Shown: positions 22,259 through 35,500 of the stretch, piece after piece | Layout: every line of letters begins with the position of its first letter | Numbering within the stretch: the first letter of the stretch is position 1 | Program-made: the position numbers and the translations under genes | The notes under the pieces: model-generated | Database searches by the model: none | Told to the model about the DNA's origin: nothing | Seen by the model: the letters and a program-made list of their open reading frames with translations, nothing else | From: Hofstenia miamia | Lineage: Eukaryota; Xenacoelomorpha; Acoela | Reading direction: 5' to 3' | DNA: 64,000 nt | Assembly: GCA_004352715.1 (NCBI GenBank) | Contig: SCFE01000022.1 | Coordinates: 1,946,810-2,010,809, forward strand

Positions 22259-23120
22259 CAGTGGCGTAACATGGTGGGAAGCAAATGAACACTGTGCTAT
22301 TGAAAAAGTCTTGCAATAAAAACACACGTTTCTGTTTTCAGCGTTAATAGTTTTTTACAGAATGGCAAAGCATGCTGAAACCGACAAAGCGAAGATTTTG
22401 GAAATTATGCGCGACTTTATATCTACCCAAACGATAAACTGTTTTGCACTCTCCTCTGCAATGAAGTAGTTCATGATGAAAAGAAACCATAGGAACTTGG
22501 TAAAACACAAGTGACATATTGACACGAGTTCACAGCAAAATTCATCAAGACAGCATTTTTTGGCTGCAAACTTACCATTGAAAATAAAGAGACACTCTGC
22601 CACGCAGAAGTTATTCCTAGATATGAAATGGCCATTGCAGATTTAGACGCTGCTGCATATATGGTAGCTGCTGGTAAATGTCTTAAGAGGTCTTACTCGA
22701 CATTTCGTGTGTGCTGACAAGATCAGGAGTAAATACAAGAAGCTGGTTGCCACTTTTGAAAAACACCTCGCGCAGACATTTTTTTCATGAAATTGGTAGT
22801 CCAACTAATTCAATGTTTGCTGTCATCGAATACTATGCCCAAGCATACAACGACTTGCAGTATTTTGACTTCAATGAAGATCGATATGTGCACTTTGGGA
22901 TTATATCCAACGAAGAATCGAGCAAATTGATTTGCTGAATATAGTCAATAGTTCTATGCCATACATCAGTCCAGCCATATTTGCAAAATTACAATCCTGC
23001 ATCGCTATGACCTGTTCACTCGAAAAAAAATTCTCTTGTTTGGCAAAGATTGCAACTTTCTGCCTGAAAATGTGGGGAAATACTTTCTTACATTTTAACC
23101 ACTGTGCTGATAAATAGTTA
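22259..23120 (+). mobile_element. hAT-like transposon relic
   Basis: Begins CAGTGGCGTAACATGG, a hAT-type terminal sequence. Downstream are coding-like pieces in shifting frames on the + strand: a start at 22362, a zinc-finger-like CTLLCNE with nearby His, and near the end SLEKKFSCLAKIATF followed by ENVGKYFLTF in another frame, resembling the C-terminal dimerisation region of hAT transposases. Stops and frameshifts abound. No matching right end was located. The family call is tentative. Confidence 0.4.
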
Positions 23121-25154
23121 TCATTAAAATCAATTGTTCCCTTAATCACAAGTTTTTACCATGAAGTCAAATTGAACAATCTTTAGGTGAAAAATCTAAA
23201 TCTTGGGTCAAAATTGCGTCCTTTATTGATATCTTTACTATAATTTGAGAAAGTATAGTTATTTATAAAAAGCTACTGTCAGGTAATATTTTGGAATTTG
23301 AAAAATGGTTTCTTTCGTTGTACTGTTTGTTTTTCAAGATTCTTCAAACGTATTGGACATGTTGTACTAAAATTATCGCAGAATTGACATGTTCTTGTCA
23401 TCAAGAAGTTTTCAAGTAATGAATACAAAATTAGTTTCCTAGTGTTTGGCGTAATGCATATCTCAGATTAGTTTCCTAATATTTTGAATAATGTCTACTC
23501 GCAAAGATTTTTACAAATCTGAATTTAACTTCTAATTGTATACATGTAGTTTTATTCTAGTACAGGCGTGATTGTGTTTAAATATGTTTATCGCTATTTG
23601 AGCCTTAGATCTGTGTTTTCAGAGGCACACCTAATGAATTAATCTTTTTATCACCTGTATAGAATTAAATAAATACTATTAGCACTTATACAAACAGTTT
23701 TTATTTACATTTGTGAAAGTGCTTAAAATCTGTTTTCTAATTCGTCTTGCACTTGGTTTCATACTAATTTGCATTTTGCTTTTAAGATTTTTGTCAATTT
23801 AGAGATTTTTTAAGAAAAAATTTTTTTCATATATTTTTTACTTCTCTATCATTCATTACAAGATTTGTAAAGGTAGATTGTCACAAAACGTTGCAGTCAT
23901 ACTACTTCCTTTATTGTGTTGGGTGGCATTTAATAATTTACAGTTTGCTAAGATTTAGTTGGAAGGATTTACTTTGAAGGAGACGCTGGTTTATGATTTC
24001 CTAACAGCTTACGATTTCATTGTTTAATGGCATTTAGACAATTGCAAATATTTTGTCAGCAAAAAATTTGTTTTACACATTTAATATATGCTTAAAATGT
24101 TTTTACATAAGTCTTGTCAGCAGTAGAGTTGTTTGATCGTGTAAACGCCCTTAAAAATACTTTGAGTGGAACAAGAGTTATATTTTAGTAATATAATGTC
24201 TCTGGCATAGATCACTTTTTTCATTACTCTAAGAGTAAGTTTACATGGTGTCGTGGCACTGGTAAAAATTTTCACGGAGTTTTTTTCAGCTAAATGAAGA
24301 GAAATCTGTCGCTGAGATTTTTCAAGGCTGTGTACGGGCTCTGTCGAATAGTTTTTACTCTTTTTTGCAAAAAAAATCCTTCATCAGACTAGTTACGTGG
24401 GTCTCTTGTCCTCCCATATGGAAGTTGATTTCATTCAGGCGCCCAGACTTGGGGAAGAGTCCAAAGATTGCGTTTCCCTCAAAATCTTGATAATTCATTT
24501 AGTATTCATCTTTATTTCAGCTACTAAATATTGTCTTCATAAAAGGATGTTTTGATAGTTAACCTATAATTTTTATGCACTATTAGCTATGACCAGCACC
24601 GCTATTTAAATTTTTTTCAGAAGTAGAACGCATTTGGAAATTTAAAATAAATTTCGCCTATTTCATTTTGTGTAAACATAATTTAATAAAATGTGAAAAA
24701 ATTGCTGAGAAAGTAATAACATTTTATCTGCCCATGCGCAAATGGTTGGGTAGTTTTACCAATGTTGTATGTACTTTTAAAATTCTATCATTATTTCAAT
24801 GTGTAGACTATCATATCAAAATTTAAAAAAAATTCTATGGATTGCGTAGAAAAAATTTCCATTTTGATTAAATTTTAAAGAACCGTCTGTTAACATGTTT
24901 TCTCAAGTGATAGCTGTTTGAGAAGGTTGGTGATTGGATATATTTTTAGACTAATTATATTTAAGTAAAATGCACCAGCGCTACGTAATTACTCCACTTA
25001 CAACAATTCTATTTAAAATTCTAAATTTTAAAATAAAATCATTTACTTTTAATTAATGTTTTAAGGCTGTTATACTACAGGTGTTTGTCAAATGCATCCG
25101 TCCAACTCTGAAATCCTTATTTAAGGATTTGATTTATGTAAGATTTTGATTTTA
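23121..25154. other. Intergenic AT-rich sequence
   Basis: No coding potential, RNA gene or clear repeat seen on either strand. Confidence 0.5.
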
Positions 25155-25379
25155 GGCCACGGTTAGACTAGTGATTGGTTCAAATGTGATCTGTCACATT
25201 TGATTGAATCGCACATCTAACCACCTGAGATAATTAGCGATGTGACGATCACAAATAAATCGTGCGCGTGCGATTTTCTTGTGATCGTCACATCGCTAAT
25301 TATCTGGGGTGGTTAGACGTGCGATTCAATCGAAATGTGATAGATCACTTTTGAACCAATCACTAGCCTAACCGTGGCC
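25155..25379. mobile_element. Palindromic MITE, TTA target duplication (Harbinger-like)
   Basis: A near-perfect 225-bp palindrome: GGCCACGGTTAGACTAGTGA at the left and TCACTAGCCTAACCGTGGCC at the right, with a short central loop near AAATAAATCGTGCGCG. TTA flanks both ends. A 3-bp TTA duplication and GG...CC ends fit PIF/Harbinger MITEs, though the TIR alone is not proof. It would fold into a long hairpin if transcribed. Confidence 0.8.
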
Positions 25380-26051
25380 TTACTCACAAAACTGAGTTTT
25401 GTTATTTAATTGCCATTTCATTATTAACAAACGGCATTTTCCTCGAAGTCACTTTTATTTAAAATTATACGAAGCTGTTAAATAATTCCCCGAACCCACA
25501 TGCATTTAAGAAAATTAGGGAATTTTCTGCATCCCCCAACCCTTGCCTATTGATGTAGAGATGTATGTCTTCTGTGCATTTGCTGCAGTCGTTTCTAATG
25601 CACTCCCACATTCATTACTTAAAATGTACTGAATTCAATGCGATTTTATCGTCCCTAATTAATCAATGGCATTTTTAAATGCAAGTGTGATAAGTAAACA
25701 CCAAACATCAAAGGAGAGAAATAATTTATTAACGTCTTTGTTATCTCTTTCAAAGTAACGAAATCATCAAGCGAACTTTTCCAAAGTAATTTATGCAGCC
25801 ATTTACCGAGGGTGTATTTAATTTGCTTAAAACAATGCATCACTGACTGCAATATGTGATTAATGCATAGTTTTTTAAAAAATCTCAATTCTCCATCGTA
25901 AATCGCCAAATGTATTTCCCTTGTGCATTGAAGCTGTGGATTTTACACTATTGATTTAAATATTTTAAATTTGTTGAATGGGGCGAGTAGAAAAATGAAG
26001 GTTTCTTGGGGTAGCGTGGGTTGACGGGGTGAAAACTGTACCCCTTATTTT

Positions 26052-26199
26052 GGATCACCTGAAGATATGCCCCCAAATATTTACCTAACCCTTTTCTACA
26101 ATTTTCTACAATTTTCCAACTGAAGATATTCCCCCAAGATTTTCCATCTGAAGATATGGCCCCCGATAAATATGTGGGGGGCATATCTTCAGGTGATCC
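26052..26199. mobile_element. Short hAT-type MITE, 8-bp target duplication
   Basis: GGATCACCTGAAGATATGCC and its complement GGCATATCTTCAGGTGATCC form the ends. CTTATTTT flanks each side (26044-26051 and 26200-26207), an 8-bp duplication. The interior has three further CTGAAGATAT copies. 148 bp, non-coding. It lies about 260 bp upstream of the arrestin start codon. Confidence 0.8.
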
Positions 26200-26425
26200 C
26201 TTATTTTTAACTCATCTAGCCTTCAAGTTATATTCATGAATGTTTGGTGAACGTAGTTGACCTGATGTTTATTTTGATGAAATATGCGAGTCGTGAGAAA
26301 TTGTCATGTAGAATTTGATTATTTTTATTGACGGTTATATTCCTTTAATGCAGTCTACTAGCGATTTAATACATCTACTGCGTACTATTCACTCATTCTA
26401 TTCTTTTTCATTTCAGTTGTTCGCA

Positions 26426-26446
26426 ATGTCTCTCTTTTGGGTTTAG
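26426..26446 (+). promoter_or_regulatory. Upstream ORF in arrestin leader (6 codons)
   Basis: ATG TCT CTC TTT TGG GTT TAG ends 14 bp before the main ATG. If the leader starts upstream of it, it would intercept scanning ribosomes. The preceding TTTTTCATTTCAG (ending 26416) looks like a splice acceptor, so the mature leader may begin at 26417, just before this uORF. Confidence 0.5.
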
Positions 26447-26460
26447 CTGCTGCATTTTGG

Positions 26461-26519
26461 ATGGCATCCGGCAGTGGCGACCAAGATGTCTCTAACGACC
26501 TATCCAAACCTGGAACCAG
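26461..26519 (+). CDS. ARRB1: Arrestin exon 1
   Basis: [19 protein letters not shown] plus AG of the Arg codon. Donor CCAG|GTGAGA. The N-terminal extension before KPGTR is longer than in vertebrate ARRB1. Confidence 0.88.
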
Positions 26520-29500
26520 GTGAGATTTTTTATAATTTTTTCAATTTATGATTTATTATTGCAGTAAAATAGGCTTCTCAGGCCCATGTCGCTGTTTATT
26601 TGTAATATAAAAATACAATTTTAATTTTTAATTTTTTACTATTAATGTAGCAGTCTTTGTTTTTGAATGACGGCGTTGGAGTTTTTGCTCGTTTCTCTCG
26701 TGCAATGACTCATTTGTAATTAAGTCTTCTTTCTTCAATTTCGTATGCAACGACTTTAAGTGTCTTGCTCCCCTTTCACAGCCTAATTAAAAATCGCAAT
26801 TTAAATTCACGGTTTGCAAAGCCACCGTTCACTTTCAGTTGAAGTGATAAGCAGTACTTAGAAATCGTATAGTTAATCCAGAAATGGTTTCAACGGTCAC
26901 CACGGAAATCAAACACCATTCACTTTAACTACATTTCCCTAACCGATGCAGCTTATTGATTAGTTATTTAATTTTTAACGTCTACAACCTACATGAGGGA
27001 TTTTTAGTTATGATTCTTTACTCAATGGGGGATTTTCACTAAAATTTAAATTTAAATATTTTTATATAAAATGATAAATTTAGTTTAAATTCTTAAAAAA
27101 TAAAGCAAACATTAAAAAATATTTGCTAAATTTTGCAGAATTCACTGTCTCTTTCGTGTTCAGATGATGTCACTACCTTTAGATTTTCCAGAAATTCATC
27201 TTACAAAGTAATAGTTTTATGATTCAAAAGGTAGTGGCATCATCTGAACAAGAAAGAGACAGTGAATTTCTGCAAAATTTAGCAAATATTTTTATTGGTT
27301 TTTTTATTTTTAAGGAATTTAAACTAAGTTAAACATTTTTGGCTAAAAATATTCAAATTTAAATTTTAGTGAAAATCCCCCATTCTATTAAATACGCAAA
27401 TAATCGATCAATTTACTCGCATTCTTTGTATGTGATCCGTTATTGGAAACGTTACATTGTGCATGTGTTGTGAATTTTCAATTTTTTAGTTTAAAGTTAA
27501 TTCGTTTTTTAAGTTTATACGTACATTATGCATTTTGTAATGGAAGCTTTTTCAATGGAAAAGCAGGGGGAGGCCTCATATTTTCTTAGTTAAGTTGATC
27601 TCTTGTTGTAATCAAAATATGGAGACGTTAGTTTTGCTTGTTAATATAAATTAAGCTAATGACTTCTTTGTTAAAAGCATTACCACCTACTCGGCTTTTG
27701 CTAAGATTTCAGTGATTGCTTAGTACGGAGAGTGGGATTAAAGTTTAATTTTATCATTGGTGGAGAACTCTCAGTATCTGTAAGAAAAGTTTTTGAGTGA
27801 TAATATAACAAAGCATTTAAAAGCGTGCGAAGACATGACATTATCATATTTCGCGTTATTAACGATGCTTTCATTCCGTTATTGTTTTTCCACGAATCCA
27901 TCTCCCTAATGTGCTTTGTTTCCACACTTAAAGCTAATAAGAGTTAATATTTTATTGCTTTTGAGTTTTTATGTCTACCATCTTCTTAGTAACAATTACT
28001 TACCTAAATTGTATAACGTTACTAGCTGGATTTTTTCACTTATGTGTAAGTTGATATATATATACACCGCTCTTGTGTATTACGATTTTTTCCAGAGTCT
28101 GCTACATAGAGGGATTTAAGAATAAAATTTTCCATAATACATGGAAGGGAGTCACGGTTTTTTCCCAAAAAATATTCTTAGAAACTGAATGTATCCTAGA
28201 TATAGTAATTATGTAGAAAGAGCATATGGAAACACTATCCTACATTTTTCAGGAATGTATATGGAAACCATATGTGGTTATACATAGCTGATGTATATTG
28301 TAAAATGTATAGGGTTTTGCGAATTTAATGCGACTATCTTGCTGCTATATGTTATTACTTGTTGAAGTAATAAAAAAATATAAAACCGTTTCGTTGTTGT
28401 CCATCAATATAGACTAATGACTAAGATGTCGTGTTGTTACATAGTACAACAATGTAATTCGCTTAGATCCTTTACAATAAATGCACATGTATTTTACAAT
28501 AATATTTAGAAGCAACTTACTTTGAGCACAAGTTCAATTCCGTTTTGTAATTGCCTTGAATCTCTACTCCATTGCAATTTCTTATAAATTGTGCAGCACG
28601 TACATACTTAGGAAATAACTTTTTTCATTTAGTTGTCTGATGCATTTTAAAGTGCACTGTATGTGTATTTTACCAATATTATGTTTTTTATGATTACGAA
28701 AAATTTTACGTAAACCTATTTTCAACTATAAAAATTTAACAAATCTCCCCAAAATTTGATTTTTTTACAAAATATTGCAATAAATACATTTTGGTGGCTA
28801 GAAACATAAAGTGAAAAAGAAATATAATGTGTTGATTCTAAAATTAGACATCATGTGTCAACTAAATTTGTTTGTTGATATGATTCATCGAAAGTTGAAG
28901 CTACCATCAATCAATGTTATCTCAAAGCGTTGCCATTTTGTTCATGGCCTCTTCGGTTCTTGCTCCTAAAACTTAAAATACGTGAATAAGTGATAAAGAA
29001 TTTTATAAGCATTGCGTCAAGCTGGATTCGTATTACTCTTATATCTTGATATCTTCCTATTTTCATTTGAGCATTTCATGCTGTTGAGAAAATATGAGAA
29101 ATTCACTAATAGTTTGGCAAAAACTTTTTCATTCATTATATGTTTTATGAGGCGATCCGATGTATGAATTGAGGAGGGACATGTAATAGACTTTCCACAT
29201 GTTGCTAAAATTGAATTGCGGAACGTAAGCTGTCATCGGTTATCAAGAAGTATATTTTAACTAACCATTAAGAAAAGCAAATTGCTTAGACTAATTTTCC
29301 TTGAAATGTTTTGTAAACAAAACCTATTGGCGTTCACACAAGTCTATTTTCTTCACATCAAAATAGTAACAAATACTTCAGTCGCCATAATAGACACTGT
29401 CCTTTCTTCAATAAATTTAATTCATGAACAAATTTTCTCGAAGAGAAGGCATTGGAGTTTCAGGGTTTTTTGCTGACAAGTCTAACATATTATATATCAC

Positions 29501-32500
29501 TATCGTCTTTTTCTACCTCTTGTAACTCTATGACTTCAACAATTGACATACTTCGTTTGGGGTCTTACTTCTTTTGTTTTGAGGGATGGATGGTGTTTAC
29601 AGGAGCATAACCTAGTCTTCCTTTTGAGTTAAACGATTATTATAAAAATTTTGGTTTTTAATTAAAATAATATTCGTCAGAATAGAATTGATCATATAAT
29701 TTTACTATTACCAGCAATCTTCAATAAACATTGCTCTATATATGCCTGAAGTTATAATGTTTATCAATGAACTGAAAGAGGGCCTTACAATTTTATAATC
29801 ATGTTTACAATTATCAAGTCTCTTCATTATTTAAAATAAGTTTGGCACAAGATTATATCGAATCCAACTTTTACTGCCATGTTTGCATTTTTTGTAAAGA
29901 AGTTGATCATTGTGTAGTACAGGCAAAGTAAGATTTTTTAAACTATAGGCTAGTTTCGGTTTATTGAGAGATTCTGTTAAATTGACATTTCTTACAATTT
30001 CTTTAGCACACTGTAATGATTATGATCTTCGATGACATTTGAAATGAGACATGTATCAGAATCAACAATTTTTGTCTTTTCGTATTCACTCAACTTCACA
30101 GTGCTATTTATTTTTTAATTTTATTTAAATCGGTTTGGAAAACAGGTCTTGTTACATAAGTCATTTCCTCCAACTTCTCTGGTGAAAATAGCTTATGATT
30201 CATTTGAATTTCGAACTGAAGTGCTGTTCTGAACAGTTTTAATGGAATAAATGAAAGTTGATGTTAATACGCTTGTAATATTTTTGCATTAATGTATTGC
30301 AGGCAGTAAAAACATTTACAAAATGAAAATGTGATGCGCATGGGGAATGCCATTAATTTAGTAACCAAGTGATTAATTCGTGTTTGTCTGAGTATTTCTT
30401 TAGTGAATTTTCTTTTATGAGACGTTGATATCGCAAAATTCTCTTCATTACGCTAATTGCGTTCATTGAAAAATTATTTATTCATTGACGAAATATTGGA
30501 GGCTTCGTTTAAAATTACACGTTCGTGAAGATATTTATACTTAACCCGGGAAAGCCCAGTGTCACCTCTAGATGCTGCAAATATAAATCCTTTTATAATT
30601 GTTAAAAATTAAAATGCCTTAGATAAATTGAATGCTTAGTGACACCTTTAGGTGCACGCATATTATTTTAAAAGTAAATAATTTTTTTGGTTAATTTTTT
30701 CAAATTAAAATGTCATAAAAAAACTCCAAGAAATAAGAGTTTAATGATGTGATGTCGAGGCTGTATTTTAATATACCGGTAGGCCAATGAGGTTTTTCAA
30801 TGAGAAATAAAATCTCTCTTATTCGCTAGGACAGAGTGACTCTTCGTTGAAACCCTTCCGTTTCTTTAAATTTCATAATAGTACTTAATTGTTGTCTAAT
30901 TATCGATTACCAAGAAGTATTTGAGAAAAAGGCCAATACTAATTAGCTAAGGTATATCGATTGAATCTCTGGTTGTAGAATTGCATTGTTGCAAAGGAAC
31001 GATTTCCTGTCATTTTACAATCGTCAAATATTGGTTCTCGTTATACGTTTGAATGCTATCAACTGATCTTAAATTAATAATAGGAACTCATTTATGGAAA
31101 TCAATCAGGGTTCTTTTGACGGGGAACAACCCCAAGCGGAGTGATTTTCTAGTAGATGAGCGCTGCACGGGTTTTGTAACATTATTTCCACCGCAGAGAA
31201 AAAAACTTCACTGCTAACCACGTAAATGTGTGTTTTACCGCAAATATCCGCAATCAATGAAATTTTACAGCAACAATATCGATTTTTATTTCTTAGAACA
31301 GTATCCAATTTTCCATGAAATATGCAAAATTACATTTAATATTTTGTGAAATCTATTAGTTAAGTATTTTGAGATTTTGAATTTTAGAACGTTATCTGTA
31401 TAACCGCGAGCCACTGTAATTGTATAAATCGCTACCGTGGTACAGTGCACCGCACTCATTTTCTCTAATCTTTTACTTTTTGACTTTTTTTAAATAATGC
31501 TTTGATCCTTGACTAAGAGAGTGGTATTTATATTGCAGATGTTGGTCAGTGACAAGGGTAGTAAAGTGTGGGACCTTCGCTGATGTGGCGGTCACAATTA
31601 ATTTGAGTAATACACGTTACTGCCCCTAATCTATACTTAGATTTGTGTGGAAAGAGTTATTCACTTGTTTTTTTCATAACACATTCATTTTCTCATATTT
31701 TCATGTCTCAATCTATCAGCTTTTAATTACAGAAGTCAATTCAGATTTCAATATAATTAGTAGAGTGTGATTTATATTCCACAGAGTGCAATTCACGTAG
31801 ACAATGAACTAAAGTCACTTTCTACTCACGATTGGACAGTGTGCATATCTCTCTGCATAAATTACTCCACCTAACCTTTATCCATCTCTCGCTCTATCCT
31901 GATTTTGGATTTACTTTCCTTCTTCCTGTACTTGTCCACCGCGATCCTCGCAATGTAGAATGACCACGTGTCTGTAATATTTTTCATATTTTAATTCAGT
32001 TACTACGTTTTTGTTTGATTGAACTTTGACTTTATCACTGTTTGATTTGCGTTCTTTGTTAAGCCTCTACTATTGATTAACTGTACAAACACGTGCATGT
32101 CTTCCATTAAAACATTTATTTTCTTTACTTAAATTTAAAGGTTTTTTTTGTTTCTGTTAATCGCAGCATCTCTTTAATCGGTTAAGTATTTCAACCCAGT
32201 AATTATATTTACATAGTTTTGCCAATTTTTTTATGTTAATTTATTGAAAAAAATAATTTTTTAATTGTATTGATGTGTTACGCCTACGCGTATTTCTTGT
32301 AACTAATGGATTGGATTTCAAACACTATTAATGATAAGTATAACAAATTAACTGATTCATTCTCCATCATTGCTTACACAGCAGTTACAAGCATGTAAAA
32401 TGTGATTTAATATTTTTCAAACTCTTTAAGCCAAAATATAACGTTTTCCTACAATTGTGAGTTAAATTAAACTAAGTAGTGCCAAAAATTGAAATTTCTA

Positions 32501-35500
32501 CTACTTTGAAGTAAAATAAAGCTACTTGGTAATGAAACTAAGTTCTTTGACTTAACCCTTTCAAGTCTGAACCTAGGAAATTTAATTTTTATTATAAAAA
32601 CTGTATGATGCATATTTAGTAGGCTATATTTAAAACCTCAGATGACTTTTTTATGATTTTATAAAAAGCTTCTTTCATAATAATGGTGGGACCTATGTAT
32701 CCCATTAGACCTTTCACTTGGGAATTTTAGATCCCAGTAGGCATTTCAATTAGAAACATTTGCGGGAACTGTAGTTCCCGTTCGACTCGAAAGGGTTAAT
32801 CGGATAAGAGATATTGTACAAATCGATAATTACATTGCATGTCTTCAAATTTGGACTACAGCTATTGTATTGTACGACAAAAGAAGACAAATATTTGGTG
32901 AAATATTTGCATTGGAACGTTACGTGGAATTGAAATCTTACATTGCGCCATATGGGCTCCGCATCAAGTCAATACAAGACGTTTCAAGGTGACCAGTAAA
33001 AATGCTGATCACAGATCGAGAGATGGAAATATTACAGTAGATAGAATTATCATCAAATTTTAATAAGGGGAAGCAGTATTTCGGAACCTTTTGCGACGTG
33101 AAAGGGAGGTTTTTTCTTAACGGCCAGTGCATTGCGGAGTGTTGCATAGAGGAAGCGTTCGTGGTGACCACGTAGCATTACATTCCACGCAACTCACGAG
33201 GGATTCGATTGCGTCATTTGGGTTGGAAACTCTATTGCGCCATCATTAATGAGTTTATTTATATCATTATGTCAGAATATAATTTTCTGGTTGAAAAACT
33301 GTTGCATAAATATTACCTATTGAGGTAGCAAATGACCGTAACTAACTTCAAAGCGGAAGAATGGAATGAAATTACGTTTGTAGCCCCTATCATTTAAGTA
33401 GGTCTTTCTATTATTTAATAAATATTTTTAAAATATGATTATAAGTAAGGAATATTGAATGAAAAAATAAGAAAAATCTGCATAATCAAATAACAAGCAG
33501 CACTACAAATTTGGTCTGCTTAAAAATGGCTCGTTTTGGGCTCGTTGTATATCCACTAGGATACTCAAGTTCGGCTCGTTAGAAGCTCGGATCGTTGACA
33601 AGTCTGTTTCAGGAGTATCTTACAGTCAAATCGCCAAAACATTGAAAGGCCCTGTGTTTTTTGCATGCCAAAGTTGGTTACAATAGTGACCATAAGGTGA
33701 TAGTCATTTTTAAATTTACCAATGTTTTACATTTTCATGAATATATTTCAAAATGAAGGTAGTAACGTTTTTATACAAAGAAGGAATTTGATTTAATACA
33801 AAACTCATTAACTCATTTATTGTGACATAATTTAATGATGTTGTGCCTGATTTCACAATAGAAATAAATCATCTTTTCAAAACCTATCATGACTTAATTT
33901 CTGAATTTTCGAAACAATTTAAATCATTACCCTACAATTGCCAAAACTTGAAAACTTGTATTAATCTGCAATTCTGTACTCCTAGTTTGGTTAATTGTTA
34001 TTCCCCATGTGTCGATTGAATTCTTGCTAGGTCGACAAAGGCGCGTCTGAACGGGTCAGGGATGAAAGTGAAGATGGCGGTTTTATATCCAGTGGTGCTT
34101 GCAGATTTTGGATAGATTTATTCGTTTGTGAGCGATATGCGTTTAAAATTTTTAAAATATTCCTAGGCAGTTTTAGGTTAACGTGTAAAGTGATTTAAGC
34201 TAATACCTGTTTTTACTCTAAAACTGGAATAAATCCAACAAATACATAAGTTCAGATCATCTTTGGAAAACTATGATATTGTATCTGAAAATTAAGACAT
34301 CCAATCTGTTTTCAACTTTGAAGCAAAACTTTAACTAAAGAAAATTGTAAAAAGTTGCTGGTATTGTATGACTTCGCCATTTGAGAAAATTCTACTTCAC
34401 ATTGTTTTAGTGTGCGTTTGAACACATGTGCTGTTATTTACAGAAGTTTTAGTACTTTCGTCACGTGCATGAGAAAGTTTTCTCCAAATACTGGTTGACC
34501 GTTTTACCCCGTTGATAATTTTTTGATTTTTTCGCAGGTACCTTAGAATGGCATAATCCCAAGATTTTTTACCATCTGTTGTCATGACATTAAAATGACA
34601 AATTGAATCGTTTCCACCACGAAGAATTCTTCCGTAGAGTGAAAAATCAATGTTGTTAATACAACCTAATTGTCTCTTCATCGAAATCTTTTCGTCCAGC
34701 AATAATAGTAGTGTCTCATTACTTTGAATGAAGCAGTTTCATTTTATAAAAAAAGATGCAGTAGTTAAGACATCATCAATGTTATTGCTATTAAACCACG
34801 TCAACTCTTTTAGACTCTTTTTTCATGCGACTTCAGTTGACTTTATGCTAATATTTTGCATTTTGGTTCTTATCAGAAACACTAATATCTCCTTAGTTGT
34901 ATATTGATGAGCGATATTTACTTGCGGTTTGCTGAACTATTTGCTTTGTAAAGTGTATTTGGTTATAATGCATTTATTTACAATGTTTCATTGATGGATG
35001 CAAAGCCAACCGGGTATGTTTAGTTTTGTTTGGCCTTTTGAATATTGATTTTCTTGTTGATATAGTCATTATTCCTTGAAATTGCAATCGTCTAGATTGG
35101 AAACTTTTTTGCAAACCATCTGCTTTGTTGACTTAAAGTTTGATTTTAAGTGAAATTGCAAATGTTGCGCCATCTTCATTCGAAATCGTTTGTTACGAAT
35201 ATCTAATATTTTTTGAACCTTTAGTAGTTCTTGTCCCATTACTTCTACTTATACGTTTTCATGAGAGAGTGGCCATTTTTAGAATTTTTTTAATTTCAGC
35301 AAAAATATATCCCCTTCGAACTCAATTATTTCCAATTCAATTGGTTTATTTAATCCAACCACGTTAGACTATTATTAACTTCAACTAACTTTTATTACAT
35401 AACCACTGTCTTAACTTTGTTTTATTGATGACCTTTTACATTGTAAATGCTTTTTGTTTATTAGTTGGCCAATTTTGCAAACGCACACCCTCAACACTGA

